Assembly (NCBI GenBank): GCA_021155205.1
Contig: JAJNPS010000028.1
Location: forward strand, 45,448-109,447
Direction: 5' to 3'
DNA from: Rhodobacterales bacterium
GTDB taxonomy: Bacteria > Pseudomonadota > Alphaproteobacteria > Rhodobacterales > Rhodobacteraceae
Length of the DNA: 64,000 nucleotides
Shown here: one piece after another, positions 30,062 through 37,871 of the stretch
Numbering within the stretch: position 1 is the first letter of the stretch
How the letters are laid out: every line of letters starts with the position of its first letter
The notes under the pieces: model-generated
What the model was told of the DNA's origin: nothing
The model's input: the letters and a program-made list of their open reading frames with translations, nothing else
Database searches by the model: none
Position numbers and translations under genes: made by a program

Positions 30062-30565
30062 TTGCGCATCGACGCCGAGACACCGCCGCTCTATGCCGCC
30101 TCGGTGCCGGTCTTTCGCCACTACCTCGAACGGATGTCGGGGATGGTGGCGCTGGCCGACGAGGCGGCGCTGATGCACCGGATCGCCGACACCTTTCCCG
30201 CGCGCCAGCAGTTTGCCACTGCCGCCGGGTTCACCTTGCGCATCGCCTGTCCCCTGGCGGGGCGCGACCTGCCGAGCCTGCCCGAGGCGCTGGGGCCGCG
30301 GCTGGCGGTGGCGCGGGCGCTGCTTGGGGGGATGCGGCCGGACGAGTTTCTGGGGGCAGAGACCCTGATGATTACCCATGTCGCGGGGTTTTCCGAAATT
30401 ACCCAGACGGGGGCGGATTTCCTGTTCCGGTTCGGGCTGCCGAATTTCTTTTTCCACCTGACGATGGGATATGCGGCGCTTCGCGCTGCGGGTGTCCCCC
30501 TGGGCAAGGCGGATTACGACGGGTTTCACGCCTATCCGGCCGATTTCCGATTTCCGGCGCCGTGA
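30062..30565 (+). CDS. DUF1993-family protein
   Basis: A 167-residue soluble protein of the DUF1993 (DinB-like four-helix) type. It has the family tail LPNFFFHLTMGYAALRAAGVPLGKADYDGFHAYP, and FLGAETLMI in the centre. The biochemical role is unknown. The TTG start at 30,062 follows GAAAGGA at good spacing; the frame upstream to 29,984 has Cys-rich, non-conserved translation. It stands alone. Confidence 0.75.
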   Translation: MRIDAETPPLYAASVPVFRHYLERMSGMVALADEAALMHRIADTFPARQQFATAAGFTLRIACPLAGRDLPSLPEALGPRLAVARALLGGMRPDEFLGAETLMITHVAGFSEITQTGADFLFRFGLPNFFFHLTMGYAALRAAGVPLGKADYDGFHAYPADFRFPAP

Positions 30566-30661
30566 CCGGATACTGCCACGGGACGGAAAGCCGCCGGTCT
30601 GCCGGACGACCCTCGGCATCTGACGATCAGGCTTGACCCCCAAAACGAAAGCTTCGGCACG

Positions 30662-30820
30662 ATGGACACGGCCAACCAGATCGCCGTCGCCCTGTTGCCG
30701 ACCTCGGATATGCGGGCCTGGGCGGCGCTTGCGATGCGCGGGTTGTACGGGCTGGGCCAGCGGGCCGGTGGACGGGCTGATCCTCTAGCCAGTTGCGCCC
30801 GCCCTGAACGCACCGCATAA
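30662..30820 (+). CDS. Possible small ORF, unsupported
   Basis: An ATG-started frame of 52 codons (DTANQIAVALLPTSD...) in the 290-base gap between the DUF1993 and GNAT genes. I recognise no family and the ribosome site is poor (CGAAAG at long spacing). The Arg/Gly/Ala-rich C-terminal half looks like chance translation of GC-rich DNA. Confidence 0.15.
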   Translation: MDTANQIAVALLPTSDMRAWAALAMRGLYGLGQRAGGRADPLASCARPERTA

Positions 30821-30856
30821 CCGCGGAAAAAGTCGGGAATGTGGGGGAAACGGATC

Positions 30857-31570
30857 ATGTCGGATGAGGCGCGCCTTGGGACGGTTCTGCCGGGCTGGAC
30901 GCCGCCGCCCCGGCCGGATGGGGGCGAACTGGTCGGCCGTCACGTGCGGCTGGAACGGTTCAGCGCGGACCGCCACGCCGCCGACCTGCACCGCGCCTAT
31001 CAGGGCCAGGATGCGCTGTGGGACTACATGCCTTACGGCCCCTTTGCGTCCGCCACCGCCTATCACCGCTGGGGCAAGGAGTCCGGCAGCGGCGATGATC
31101 CCCTGTTCTACGTGCTGCGGGATGCAGGCACCGGGCATTGCGGCGGTGTTGCCAGCTTCATGCGCATTGCGCCCGATCATGGCGTGATCGAGGTCGGCGG
31201 CATCTGCATCGCCCCCGAACTGGCGCGCGGGCGCGCCTGGACCGAGGCCATGTTCCTGATGATGCAATGGGCGTTCGATGCGGGCTATCGGCGGTACGAA
31301 TGGAAATGCAATGCACTGAACATGGCCTCTCGCCGGGCAGCGCAGCGGCTGGGGTTCAGCTATGAAGGCATTTTCCGCAATCACATGGTGATCAAGGGAC
31401 GCAACCGCGACACTGCGTGGTTTTCGGTCATCGACGGTGAATGGCCGGCCCTGCGCGCGGCGTTCGAGGCCTGGCTGGACCCGGCAAATTTCGACGCATC
31501 GGGGCGACAGAAGGAACGGTTGTCGGACCTGACCCGGCTGGTCTGGCACATGGCCGACCCGGCGCTGTAG
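30857..31570 (+). CDS. GNAT-family N-acetyltransferase (RimJ/RimL-like)
   Basis: A 237-residue acetyltransferase that moves acetyl from acetyl-CoA to an amine. The acetyl-CoA loop region is GGICIAPELARGRAWTEAMF, and NALNMASRRAAQRLGFSYEGIFRNHMVIKGRNRDTAWFSV is the classic C-terminal half of the RimJ/RimL/SpeG-like branch. The substrate is unknown and may be a small molecule or a protein N terminus. The ATG at 30,857 follows GGGGGAAAC; GTG 18 bases upstream is less likely. Confidence 0.85.
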   Translation: MSDEARLGTVLPGWTPPPRPDGGELVGRHVRLERFSADRHAADLHRAYQGQDALWDYMPYGPFASATAYHRWGKESGSGDDPLFYVLRDAGTGHCGGVASFMRIAPDHGVIEVGGICIAPELARGRAWTEAMFLMMQWAFDAGYRRYEWKCNALNMASRRAAQRLGFSYEGIFRNHMVIKGRNRDTAWFSVIDGEWPALRAAFEAWLDPANFDASGRQKERLSDLTRLVWHMADPAL

Positions 31571-31576
31571 CCCGGG

Positions 31577-32326
31577 TCAGGCGTGCAGGCCAAGGCCAGC
31601 AGCCTCGACGCCTGTCTGTGCGAGCCGTACGCCGATCGCGCGCGCCAGCACAGCAAGCGCCGACGCCCCCTGACCCGCGCTTGCCGCCGCCAGCAGGTCC
31701 GCATCGCCGCATTGGCGCGCAAGTCCGGCGACAAAACCCAGAAGATGCCCCGGTTGGTCGCGGACACGTGGCGTTTCCAGCCAGGCGAGCGCCTGTCGCA
31801 GGTCGTCGATCAGCGCCATCGGATCGGGCTTTGGCGTCTCGGCCGCTGCCGCGCCGACGTCCCGGTTGCCAAAAGGTGCGAGGATCAGGCGCTGGAACGC
31901 GGCAAGTCCGGCGATGGGCTTTTCCACGAACGCATCCGCGCCTGCGCCCATGGCGGCATCGCGGGCGGTGGGGTCGCCGCTCATCCCCAGGATCAGGCCG
32001 GGGCGCGCGGGGCGCTGCGCCAGATCGGCAATCAGATCCTCGCCCCTTCCGTCCGGCAGGCCCAGGTCTATCAGCACCGCATCGGGGCGGTAGACGCCCA
32101 GATGCGACCGCGCTGTCGTCAGGCTGTCGGCGCGGCGCAGGCGTGCGCCCGACCGCTGCGCGAAAAGGCGCAAGGCATCGGCGGCAAAGCGGCTGTCCTC
32201 GACCGCCAGCAGGGTCAGGCCCTGCAATGGCAATCCGGTCCCGGCGGGGGGGCCAAAGGCGGCGGTCGGTGCGCGTCCCGGCGGGACATGAGAGGAGGGT
32301 GCTGCGGGCAGGAACAGCGTCGGCAT
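31577..32326 (-). CDS. Receiver-domain (CheY-like) signalling protein
   Basis: A 249-residue protein. After a Pro/Ala-rich N-terminal tail, a receiver domain spans about 36-155, with acidic Glu43-Asp44, phospho-acceptor Asp87 in LIDLGLPDG and Lys136 in VEKPI. The C-terminal about 90 residues are Ala/Leu-rich helices with no DNA-binding motif I can name; they may be an Hpt-like or dimerisation module. No kinase lies beside it. The stop is 6 bases from the convergent GNAT stop. Confidence 0.75.
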   Translation of the reverse strand: MPTLFLPAAPSSHVPPGRAPTAAFGPPAGTGLPLQGLTLLAVEDSRFAADALRLFAQRSGARLRRADSLTTARSHLGVYRPDAVLIDLGLPDGRGEDLIADLAQRPARPGLILGMSGDPTARDAAMGAGADAFVEKPIAGLAAFQRLILAPFGNRDVGAAAAETPKPDPMALIDDLRQALAWLETPRVRDQPGHLLGFVAGLARQCGDADLLAAASAGQGASALAVLARAIGVRLAQTGVEAAGLGLHA

Positions 32327-32502
32327 GGGATGGCTCCGTTCAGGCGGCGGGGGCCTTCAGTAGCGCCGAACTTCGTCAACGCGCGGTAAACGGCGCTGGC
32401 CCTCCGCAATGCCGCATCTGTCGGCGCCATCACGGGCTTGCAGCCACGCGCGCGGAATCGCATAAGCAGGGGTAGCCAGCATCGGAAAATCGGGGGCGAC
32501 GG

Positions 32503-32901
32503 ATGATCGGGCGGTTGAACCATGTGGCCATCGCGGTGCCCGACCTTGCGGCTGCCGCCGCGCAGTATCGCGGCGCGCTCGGGGCCGAGGTCGGTGACGC
32601 CCTGCCGCAGCCCGATCATGGCGTGACGGTGATCTTCATCACCCTGCCCAACACCAAGATCGAACTGTTGCAGCCTTTGGGCGATGCCAGCCCGATCAAG
32701 GGGTTCCTCGAGAAAAACCCTTCGGGCGGCATCCACCACATCTGCTACGAAGTGCCCGACATCCTTGCCGCACGCGACCAGTTGAAGGCAACGGGCGCGC
32801 GCGTGCTGGGAGAACCGAAGATCGGCGCGCATGGACGCCCGGTCCTTTTCCTGCACCCCAGGGATTTCAACGGCTGCCTGATAGAACTGGAACAAGCATG
32901 A
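32503..32901 (+). CDS. mce: Methylmalonyl-CoA epimerase
   Basis: Interconverts (S)- and (R)-methylmalonyl-CoA in the propionyl-CoA to succinyl-CoA route. The 132-residue product is a VOC-fold metalloenzyme. Motifs are NHVAIAVPDL (metal His near residue 7), IELLQPLGDASPI, GGIHHICYEV (second His pair) and a C-terminal Glu in NGCLIELEQ. It is coupled by a 4-base overlap to the DUF1467 gene, a common pairing in this order. It matches functionally with prpE at 3,240. Confidence 0.92.
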   Translation: MIGRLNHVAIAVPDLAAAAAQYRGALGAEVGDALPQPDHGVTVIFITLPNTKIELLQPLGDASPIKGFLEKNPSGGIHHICYEVPDILAARDQLKATGARVLGEPKIGAHGRPVLFLHPRDFNGCLIELEQA

Positions 32902-33164
32902 CCATCACCGCCGCCATCGTTCTTTTCTCCGTCACCTGGTTCATGGTGTTCTTCATCGTGCTGCAGGTGCGGTTCAAGTCCCAGGCCGACATGGGATCGG
33001 TGGTGCCCGGCACGCCGAAATCCGCACCCGGAGAACTGGACATGCCCCGCAAGGTGCGCATCACCACGATCTGGGCCATCGTGATCGCGCTGATGATCTA
33101 CGGCGTCATCCAGTCGGGCTGGATCACCCGCGACAACATGGATGTGTTCGGCATCATGCGCTGA
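32898..33164 (+). CDS. DUF1467 small membrane protein
   Basis: An 88-residue protein with two hydrophobic segments (about 3-24 and 58-78) and the DUF1467 loop VRFKSQADMGSVVPGTPKSAP between them. The function is unknown, but the gene commonly follows the epimerase gene in Rhodobacterales. Its start overlaps the epimerase stop (ATGA), and its 3' end overlaps the end of the convergent EI24 gene by 11 bases. Confidence 0.85.
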   Translation: MTITAAIVLFSVTWFMVFFIVLQVRFKSQADMGSVVPGTPKSAPGELDMPRKVRITTIWAIVIALMIYGVIQSGWITRDNMDVFGIMR

Positions 33165-33849
33165 GCCGCGCGAGCCTGTGGAACATGTGGGTGAAGGTCG
33201 CGGCCCCCAGGACCGGGATCAACAGATTGACGAACGGGATCGACAGGGGGGCGGCCATCAGGGCGCCGGCCAGCCAGATGCGCCCGCTGTACCTTTTGCG
33301 CAAGGCGCGCGCGACGTCCTTGCCCAGCCGCCGCGTGGCGATGGACAGGAAGTATTCACGACCAAGAAGATAACCGTTCACCGCCCAGAAGACCAAGGGG
33401 GCAAGAGGGCCGGAGAAAAGATAAACGACCAGCGCCACCGCGTTGACCGCGATCACCAGGCCCAGAAAGTTGACCGAACTGACCAGACTGTCGCCCAGGG
33501 AAGGCTGCGGCGCGGGGGAAAGATAGGCGTAGTGGCGCGCCTCGACCGCGTCGGCGACATCGTCGGCGAAAACCCCGGCAAAGGCGGCCGCGACCGGGAC
33601 CATGAGGACAATCGACAAAAGGATCATCAGGCCAAGCGACGCCCAGCCGAGCAGCGCATCGACGCCGGAAAATGTGCCGATCCAGGGCAGGGTGATGGTG
33701 TCGGGAACAAGGTAGGGCAGGACGGTCACAAAGGCGGCATAGATCGCGGCCAGCAGCAGCGCCGCCAGGCCCACGCCCTTGGCGATCACGCCCCAGAACC
33801 GCCGGTCGCCCATCTGGGACAGGGCCTTGAGGAAATCCCCGAGGATCAT
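33154..33849 (-). CDS. EI24/CysZ-like membrane protein
   Basis: A 231-residue integral membrane protein with an EI24 domain: several hydrophobic segments (about 20-50, 65-95, 120-150, 195-220) and the conserved LVFWAVNGYLLGREYF plus AAPLSIPFVNLLIPVLGAATFTHMFHRL. The enteric relative CysZ takes up sulfate, but many alphaproteobacterial members have no proven substrate. Its start overlaps the stop of the upstream nitroreductase gene by 4 bases, so the two are an operon. Confidence 0.83.
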   Translation of the reverse strand: MILGDFLKALSQMGDRRFWGVIAKGVGLAALLLAAIYAAFVTVLPYLVPDTITLPWIGTFSGVDALLGWASLGLMILLSIVLMVPVAAAFAGVFADDVADAVEARHYAYLSPAPQPSLGDSLVSSVNFLGLVIAVNAVALVVYLFSGPLAPLVFWAVNGYLLGREYFLSIATRRLGKDVARALRKRYSGRIWLAGALMAAPLSIPFVNLLIPVLGAATFTHMFHRLARLSA

Positions 33850-34424
33850 GCCGCGACCCAGGTGACGATGCGGGAAAGGTCGGGGCGCGGGCGGTCGGGG
33901 GGGATCACGGTCGGGGTGGCGATATGGATCAGGCCTGCGACCCTTTCGGCATCGGTGCAGCCGAAGGCGCGGGCGGCAAAGACCGGATCATGTGCGGGCC
34001 AGCCGGTCAGCCAGCAGGCCGCCCAGCCCGCCGCCGTGGCGGCCGTCACCAGCCCCATGCACAGCGCCCCGGCCGACAGCACCTGTTCCGCGACCGGCAC
34101 CTTGTCCGAGGCCTTCGGCGACGAGATCACGGCAACCGCCAACTGCCCGGCATCATATTGCCCGCGCCCTTTGCCGACCTTTTCCGCATCGCCACCAAGT
34201 TCATGCGCCCGCGCCTCGGCGAGGCCCGCCAGCCGCAAAAGGGCAGGGCGCTCCAGCACGATCAGGCGCCAGGGTTCCAGCTTGCCATGGTCGGGGACCC
34301 GCAGGGCGGCCGTCAGGATCACCTCCAGATCGGCACGGGTCGGAACCGGGACGTTGAAGGTCTTGGCGGGCAGGGACCGCCGTGTCAGCAGGAAATCGAG
34401 GGCGGCTTGATTGGGATCGGGCAT
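33846..34424 (-). CDS. Nitroreductase-family flavoprotein
   Basis: A 192-residue FMN-dependent oxidoreductase of the YdjA-like nitroreductase group. Motifs are LLTRRSLPAKTF near residue 12 (FMN phosphate contact), RVPDHGKLEPWRLIVL and the AGWAACWLTGWPAHDP central block. Such enzymes reduce nitro or quinone compounds; the physiological substrate is unknown. The ATG at 34,422-34,424 follows AAAAGG; 36 upstream in-frame codons lack similarity. Confidence 0.87.
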   Translation of the reverse strand: MPDPNQAALDFLLTRRSLPAKTFNVPVPTRADLEVILTAALRVPDHGKLEPWRLIVLERPALLRLAGLAEARAHELGGDAEKVGKGRGQYDAGQLAVAVISSPKASDKVPVAEQVLSAGALCMGLVTAATAAGWAACWLTGWPAHDPVFAARAFGCTDAERVAGLIHIATPTVIPPDRPRPDLSRIVTWVAA

Positions 34425-34565
34425 CGGGCGGCCTTTTCGGGCGGTGGCTATGGCGGGCCAGAGATAACCCCGCGGTACGCGATCCGAAATGGGCATCGCG
34501 CAATTATCTTCGGCACCTTCACCTGTTTGCAAATATCACGGGGCGGGGACAGAGCCCCGGTCGGC

Positions 34566-34811
34566 CTACGCGCTGTCCGGCCTTGCGATGCGGTAGCTGC
34601 CTTCGGGCAGGTTCAGCGCCGCGGCCAGATCGCGCACCTGGGCCAGTGACAGGACCAGCCGCACCGGGGCCTCGGCACGTGGGTCGAACTGTTCCAGCGT
34701 CACGCAATCCTCGAAGGCGGCGATGACGACATCCTCCTGCAGGGGCAGGTCGGCCCCGTCATCGACCAGGGTGATGACGGTCGCGTCGAATTCGTGCTCG
34801 ATCGTGAACAT
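34566..34811 (-). CDS. Small conserved hypothetical protein
   Basis: An 81-residue acidic protein beginning MFTIEHEFDATVITLVDDG and containing EDCVTLEQFDP and LSLAQVRDLAAALNLPEG. The sequence is of a well-formed soluble type that I associate with a conserved Rhodobacterales family of unknown function. No motif suggests catalysis. It stands between the nitroreductase gene on the same strand (about 140 bases away) and a divergent M48 gene. Confidence 0.72.
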   Translation of the reverse strand: MFTIEHEFDATVITLVDDGADLPLQEDVVIAAFEDCVTLEQFDPRAEAPVRLVLSLAQVRDLAAALNLPEGSYRIARPDSA

Positions 34812-34975
34812 GGGCGGGACTCTAGGCGGCGGAGGGCGCGATCACAATGGGGGCGAGGCCCTGATCGGGCGCAGAAACTTCCGTACCAGCCTGAAAGGTG
34901 CGTGATCGGCACTGGCCGCGCGCGGGCATTCTGATAGTTTGGCGGAAAAACCACGACCGAGGCACGGCAGACCAC

Positions 34976-35692
34976 ATGCGCACCGCCCTATTGGCGTCTT
35001 TTCTTGTTCTTGCGGGCTGCGTCGGCGTCCTGCAGCCGCCGCAACCCCTTGCCCCGCGGGCTGCTGCAACGGCGGGCCGCCTGCCGCCACCTGCTGCGGC
35101 GGAGTTGTTCGTGTCGGTCGTCGCGCGGGTGGAGCCGGTAGCCGAGGCGCTGTGTCGCCAGCGCGCGGCAGGCGTGAACTGCGACCTGCGGATTGTCGTC
35201 GATGACCGCCCCGGCCAGCCGCCGAACGCGTTCCAGACGGTTGACAGGTCGGGTCGCCCCATTGTCGGGTTCACGCTGGCGCTGATTGCGGATGCGCGCA
35301 ATGCCGACGAGATCGCCTTTGTCATGGGCCACGAGTCGGCGCATCACGTACTGAATCACATCCCCCGGCGGCTGCAGACCGCGCAGGGGGCGGCGATCCT
35401 GGCCGGGGCGCTGGCGCGCGCGAACGGGGCGACGGCCGAGGGCGTGCGTCAGGCCGAGGCGTTCGGTGCCGAGGTCGGCGCGCGCAGCTATTCCAAGGAG
35501 TTCGAGCTGGAGGCCGACGCGCTGGGCGTCGAGATCGCCTATCTGGCGGGCTATGATCCGGTGCGGGGTGCGGCGTTCTTTAACCGCCTGCCCGACCCCG
35601 GCGACCGCTTCCTCGGCACCCATCCGCCCAATGCCGAACGCCAGGCGCAGGTCGCGCAGGTGGTGGCGCGGCTGCGTGGAGCCGGGCGGTGA
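34976..35692 (+). CDS. M48-family metallopeptidase lipoprotein
   Basis: A 238-residue periplasmic zinc protease. Residues 1-16 are a lipoprotein signal with lipobox LAGC (Cys16). The zinc site HESAHH (HExxH) lies at about 118-123, and the third ligand Glu is in FELEADALGVEIAYLAGYD. C-terminal GTHPPNAERQAQ is typical of BepA/YcaL-like envelope quality-control proteases. The ATG at 34,976 was chosen because the lipoprotein signal starts there. It is a single gene. Confidence 0.87.
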   Translation: MRTALLASFLVLAGCVGVLQPPQPLAPRAAATAGRLPPPAAAELFVSVVARVEPVAEALCRQRAAGVNCDLRIVVDDRPGQPPNAFQTVDRSGRPIVGFTLALIADARNADEIAFVMGHESAHHVLNHIPRRLQTAQGAAILAGALARANGATAEGVRQAEAFGAEVGARSYSKEFELEADALGVEIAYLAGYDPVRGAAFFNRLPDPGDRFLGTHPPNAERQAQVAQVVARLRGAGR

Positions 35693-35776
35693 CGCCGGAC
35701 GCTGCCGCAGCTTTGCCGGTGGATTGCCAGTGCCCAAGGCCCTAGATAGGCGGGACACCCTGCAGAAAGCCCTCCC

Positions 35777-36298
35777 ATGCCCGCACCTTCGCCAGCACCC
35801 CGACTGCAGACCATGCCAAGCCCCGAGGCGTTCAAGTCCGCGATGCGCGACTTTGCCGGGGCGTGCAGCCTGATCACCGTCGGGCAGGACGCGGCGGCGA
35901 CCGGCCTCGTCGTGACCTCGGGCGTGTCGCTGACCGCCGATCCGCCGATGGTGCTGGCCTGCATCAACCGCACATCGTCGAGCTGGCCCCTGCTGCAGGT
36001 GACGGGCGCGTTCGGGTGGTCGGCGCTTGGCGCGGCGCATCAGGCTGTGGCGGAACGGTTTTCCGGGCGCAGCGGGCTGAGGGGTCCGGCGCGCTATGAC
36101 GGTGCGGACTGGGTGACGGCGGCCAATGGCACGCGGTTGCTGGCGGATGCGCCCCTGGCCTTTGCCTGCGAGGTGGACGAGATGCTGGACCGGGGCACCC
36201 ATTCGATCTTGATCGGGCGGGTGCTGGAAATCAGGACCCTGGCCGGGCAGGGCGGGCTGATCTACTGGAACGGGGTCTATCGGCCGCTGGCGGCGTAA
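35777..36298 (+). CDS. Flavin reductase-like FMN-binding protein
   Basis: A 173-residue protein of the flavin-reductase (HpaC/RutF-like) split-barrel family. The N-terminal FKSAMRDFAGACSLITVG and VVTSGVSLTADPPMVLACINRTSSSWPLL carry the FMN-binding pattern, and HSILIGRVLEI is the conserved C-terminal strand. Such proteins supply reduced flavin to a monooxygenase, but no such partner is next to it. It ends just before the second copy of the conserved intergenic element. Confidence 0.82.
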   Translation: MPAPSPAPRLQTMPSPEAFKSAMRDFAGACSLITVGQDAAATGLVVTSGVSLTADPPMVLACINRTSSSWPLLQVTGAFGWSALGAAHQAVAERFSGRSGLRGPARYDGADWVTAANGTRLLADAPLAFACEVDEMLDRGTHSILIGRVLEIRTLAGQGGLIYWNGVYRPLAA

Positions 36299-36300
36299 AG

Positions 36301-36335
36301 AGCCTCCGGCGGGGATATTTCCGGCAATCAGAAAG
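36301..36335 (+). repeat. Conserved intergenic element, copy 2
   Basis: Identical to 26,630-26,663 in its first 20 and last 11 bases, with a 4-base instead of 3-base centre. Again it lies within a few bases of two convergent stops (36,298 and 36,339). The repeated placement argues for a 3'-end role. Confidence 0.65.
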
Positions 36336-36338
36336 CCG

Positions 36339-37871
36339 TCAGGTGAAGCTCGCGACGGTCTGAAGTGCGCCGTCCAGCGCCTTGCCATCCTCGTCCCTGA
36401 GCGCGGCCTCGCGCAGGCGGCGGGCCCAGTCAGCGGCATCCGCACGCGCGGCAACCCGGGCGATGCCCGCGATGACGCGGTCATACTTCGACAGGCTCCG
36501 CGCATGGGTGTCGGAATAGCCCTTGATCAGGCGGCGGCAGCGGATCACCTCGACCGCGAGGTCATGGTTCTGTGGCAGGTAGGCGAGGGCGGTGGCGATC
36601 CAGGCGTCGAGGTGCGTCAGTTCTTCGGCATGGCGGCGGGTGCGGCGGCGATACCCGCGCAAGCCCCCGATCAGATAGAGGATCAGATAGGCGGGCAGAC
36701 TGTCGGTGCGCAACCGGCGACCCCGGCTGAACCAGCGGTCAAGCCGGGCCATCGCCCTGGGGTTGGACTGGACGCGCGCGCCCCAGGCGTTGGGCAGAAG
36801 GCCTGCGATTTCCTCGGCGCGCGGGTGGAAAAACTCGGTCAGTTGCAGCACATGCGCATCGGTCGCGCCCATTTCACCCTTGATCCGGTTGAACCGCTCG
36901 CCACGTGTTTTCAGGTCAGCAACCCGGATCACGTCGTCATAGGCCATGGCGTTGGCGATGTATTTCGCCGCCTCGCGCGTCAGGTCATGCGGCGGGCGGT
37001 CCCTGGCGGCGATGGCATCGAGGCGGTCGAGATAGGTCGTGCCATAGGCGATGTCCTGAAACGCCACGACCTTTTGCAGACCTGCGCGGGCGATATCCTG
37101 CGCCGGGGCGGGAAGGGCATCGATGCGGCGGGTAAGGCGGGTCCAGTCGGCGATCAGGGCTTCGGGGCCGCGCAGGGTGGGGGCGGGTTTGTCGGCGGGT
37201 TCGGGCGGGGCGGTGCCGGAGAGGGCCGCGTCATACCCGGCGGCAAAGGCGCGGACCGAGGGTTCCACCCCCTTGCCGCCGGCGCGGATCGCAGCCTCGA
37301 ACGCCTCGCGCGGGAAGGGCAGGGCGTCAGACGCGGAAAGCGCGCCGAACAGGGTGGCCGAGATCACGGATCCGTGCGCCACCGCCACGGCGTCGAAATC
37401 GGCGGCGATGACGCGGCGGGCGGCAATCTCGGCGGCGGCGATGACCTCGGCGGAGGAGGCGATGCCGTCGCCCGGCACCATCTTTTCACTGACCGCCAGC
37501 GCGCGGTGGGTGGAGGTGATCAGGGTCGTGCGATCCGGCGTCACGAAACCCCGGATGATGGCGCGACCGGCCTCCATCATTTCCGCCGTGATCATGATGT
37601 CGACATCGCCTGCGGCGGGCATCAGGTTGAAGACGGGCTGACGGTCGGTCGCCGGGCACATCTCGACATAGTAGACGGTCGCCCCCGTGCGCTGGGCGAC
37701 GCCAGCGACGGAGGTCGCCTGACAGGCGTAATTGTTTGCCCGCGCGAGGGTTTCGATCCACCCCGTAAGCACGCCGCCGCCCTGGCCGCCCACCGCGAGG
37801 ACAGCCAGCTTGATGATCCCGTCCATGCGGGGGTCCTGCGGGACCGGGACAAGGGCCAGATGCGCGGTCAT
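36339..37871 (-). CDS. Indolepyruvate ferredoxin oxidoreductase, enlarged small (beta/gamma) subunit
   Basis: A 510-residue protein. The first about 190 residues are the 2-oxoacid:ferredoxin oxidoreductase gamma-type domain (KLAVLAVGGQGGGVLTGWIETLA; TSVAGVAQRTGATVYYVE). The remaining about 300 residues have the helical character of the DUF6537-type region seen in fused indolepyruvate oxidoreductases (AAKYIANAMAYDDVIRVADLKT). Ordinary IorB is about 200 residues. It overlaps iorA by 4 bases (ATGA; start at 37,869-37,871). With IorA it would oxidatively decarboxylate an arylpyruvate to an aryl-acetyl-CoA. Confidence 0.82.
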   Translation of the reverse strand: MTAHLALVPVPQDPRMDGIIKLAVLAVGGQGGGVLTGWIETLARANNYACQATSVAGVAQRTGATVYYVEMCPATDRQPVFNLMPAAGDVDIMITAEMMEAGRAIIRGFVTPDRTTLITSTHRALAVSEKMVPGDGIASSAEVIAAAEIAARRVIAADFDAVAVAHGSVISATLFGALSASDALPFPREAFEAAIRAGGKGVEPSVRAFAAGYDAALSGTAPPEPADKPAPTLRGPEALIADWTRLTRRIDALPAPAQDIARAGLQKVVAFQDIAYGTTYLDRLDAIAARDRPPHDLTREAAKYIANAMAYDDVIRVADLKTRGERFNRIKGEMGATDAHVLQLTEFFHPRAEEIAGLLPNAWGARVQSNPRAMARLDRWFSRGRRLRTDSLPAYLILYLIGGLRGYRRRTRRHAEELTHLDAWIATALAYLPQNHDLAVEVIRCRRLIKGYSDTHARSLSKYDRVIAGIARVAARADAADWARRLREAALRDEDGKALDGALQTVASFT

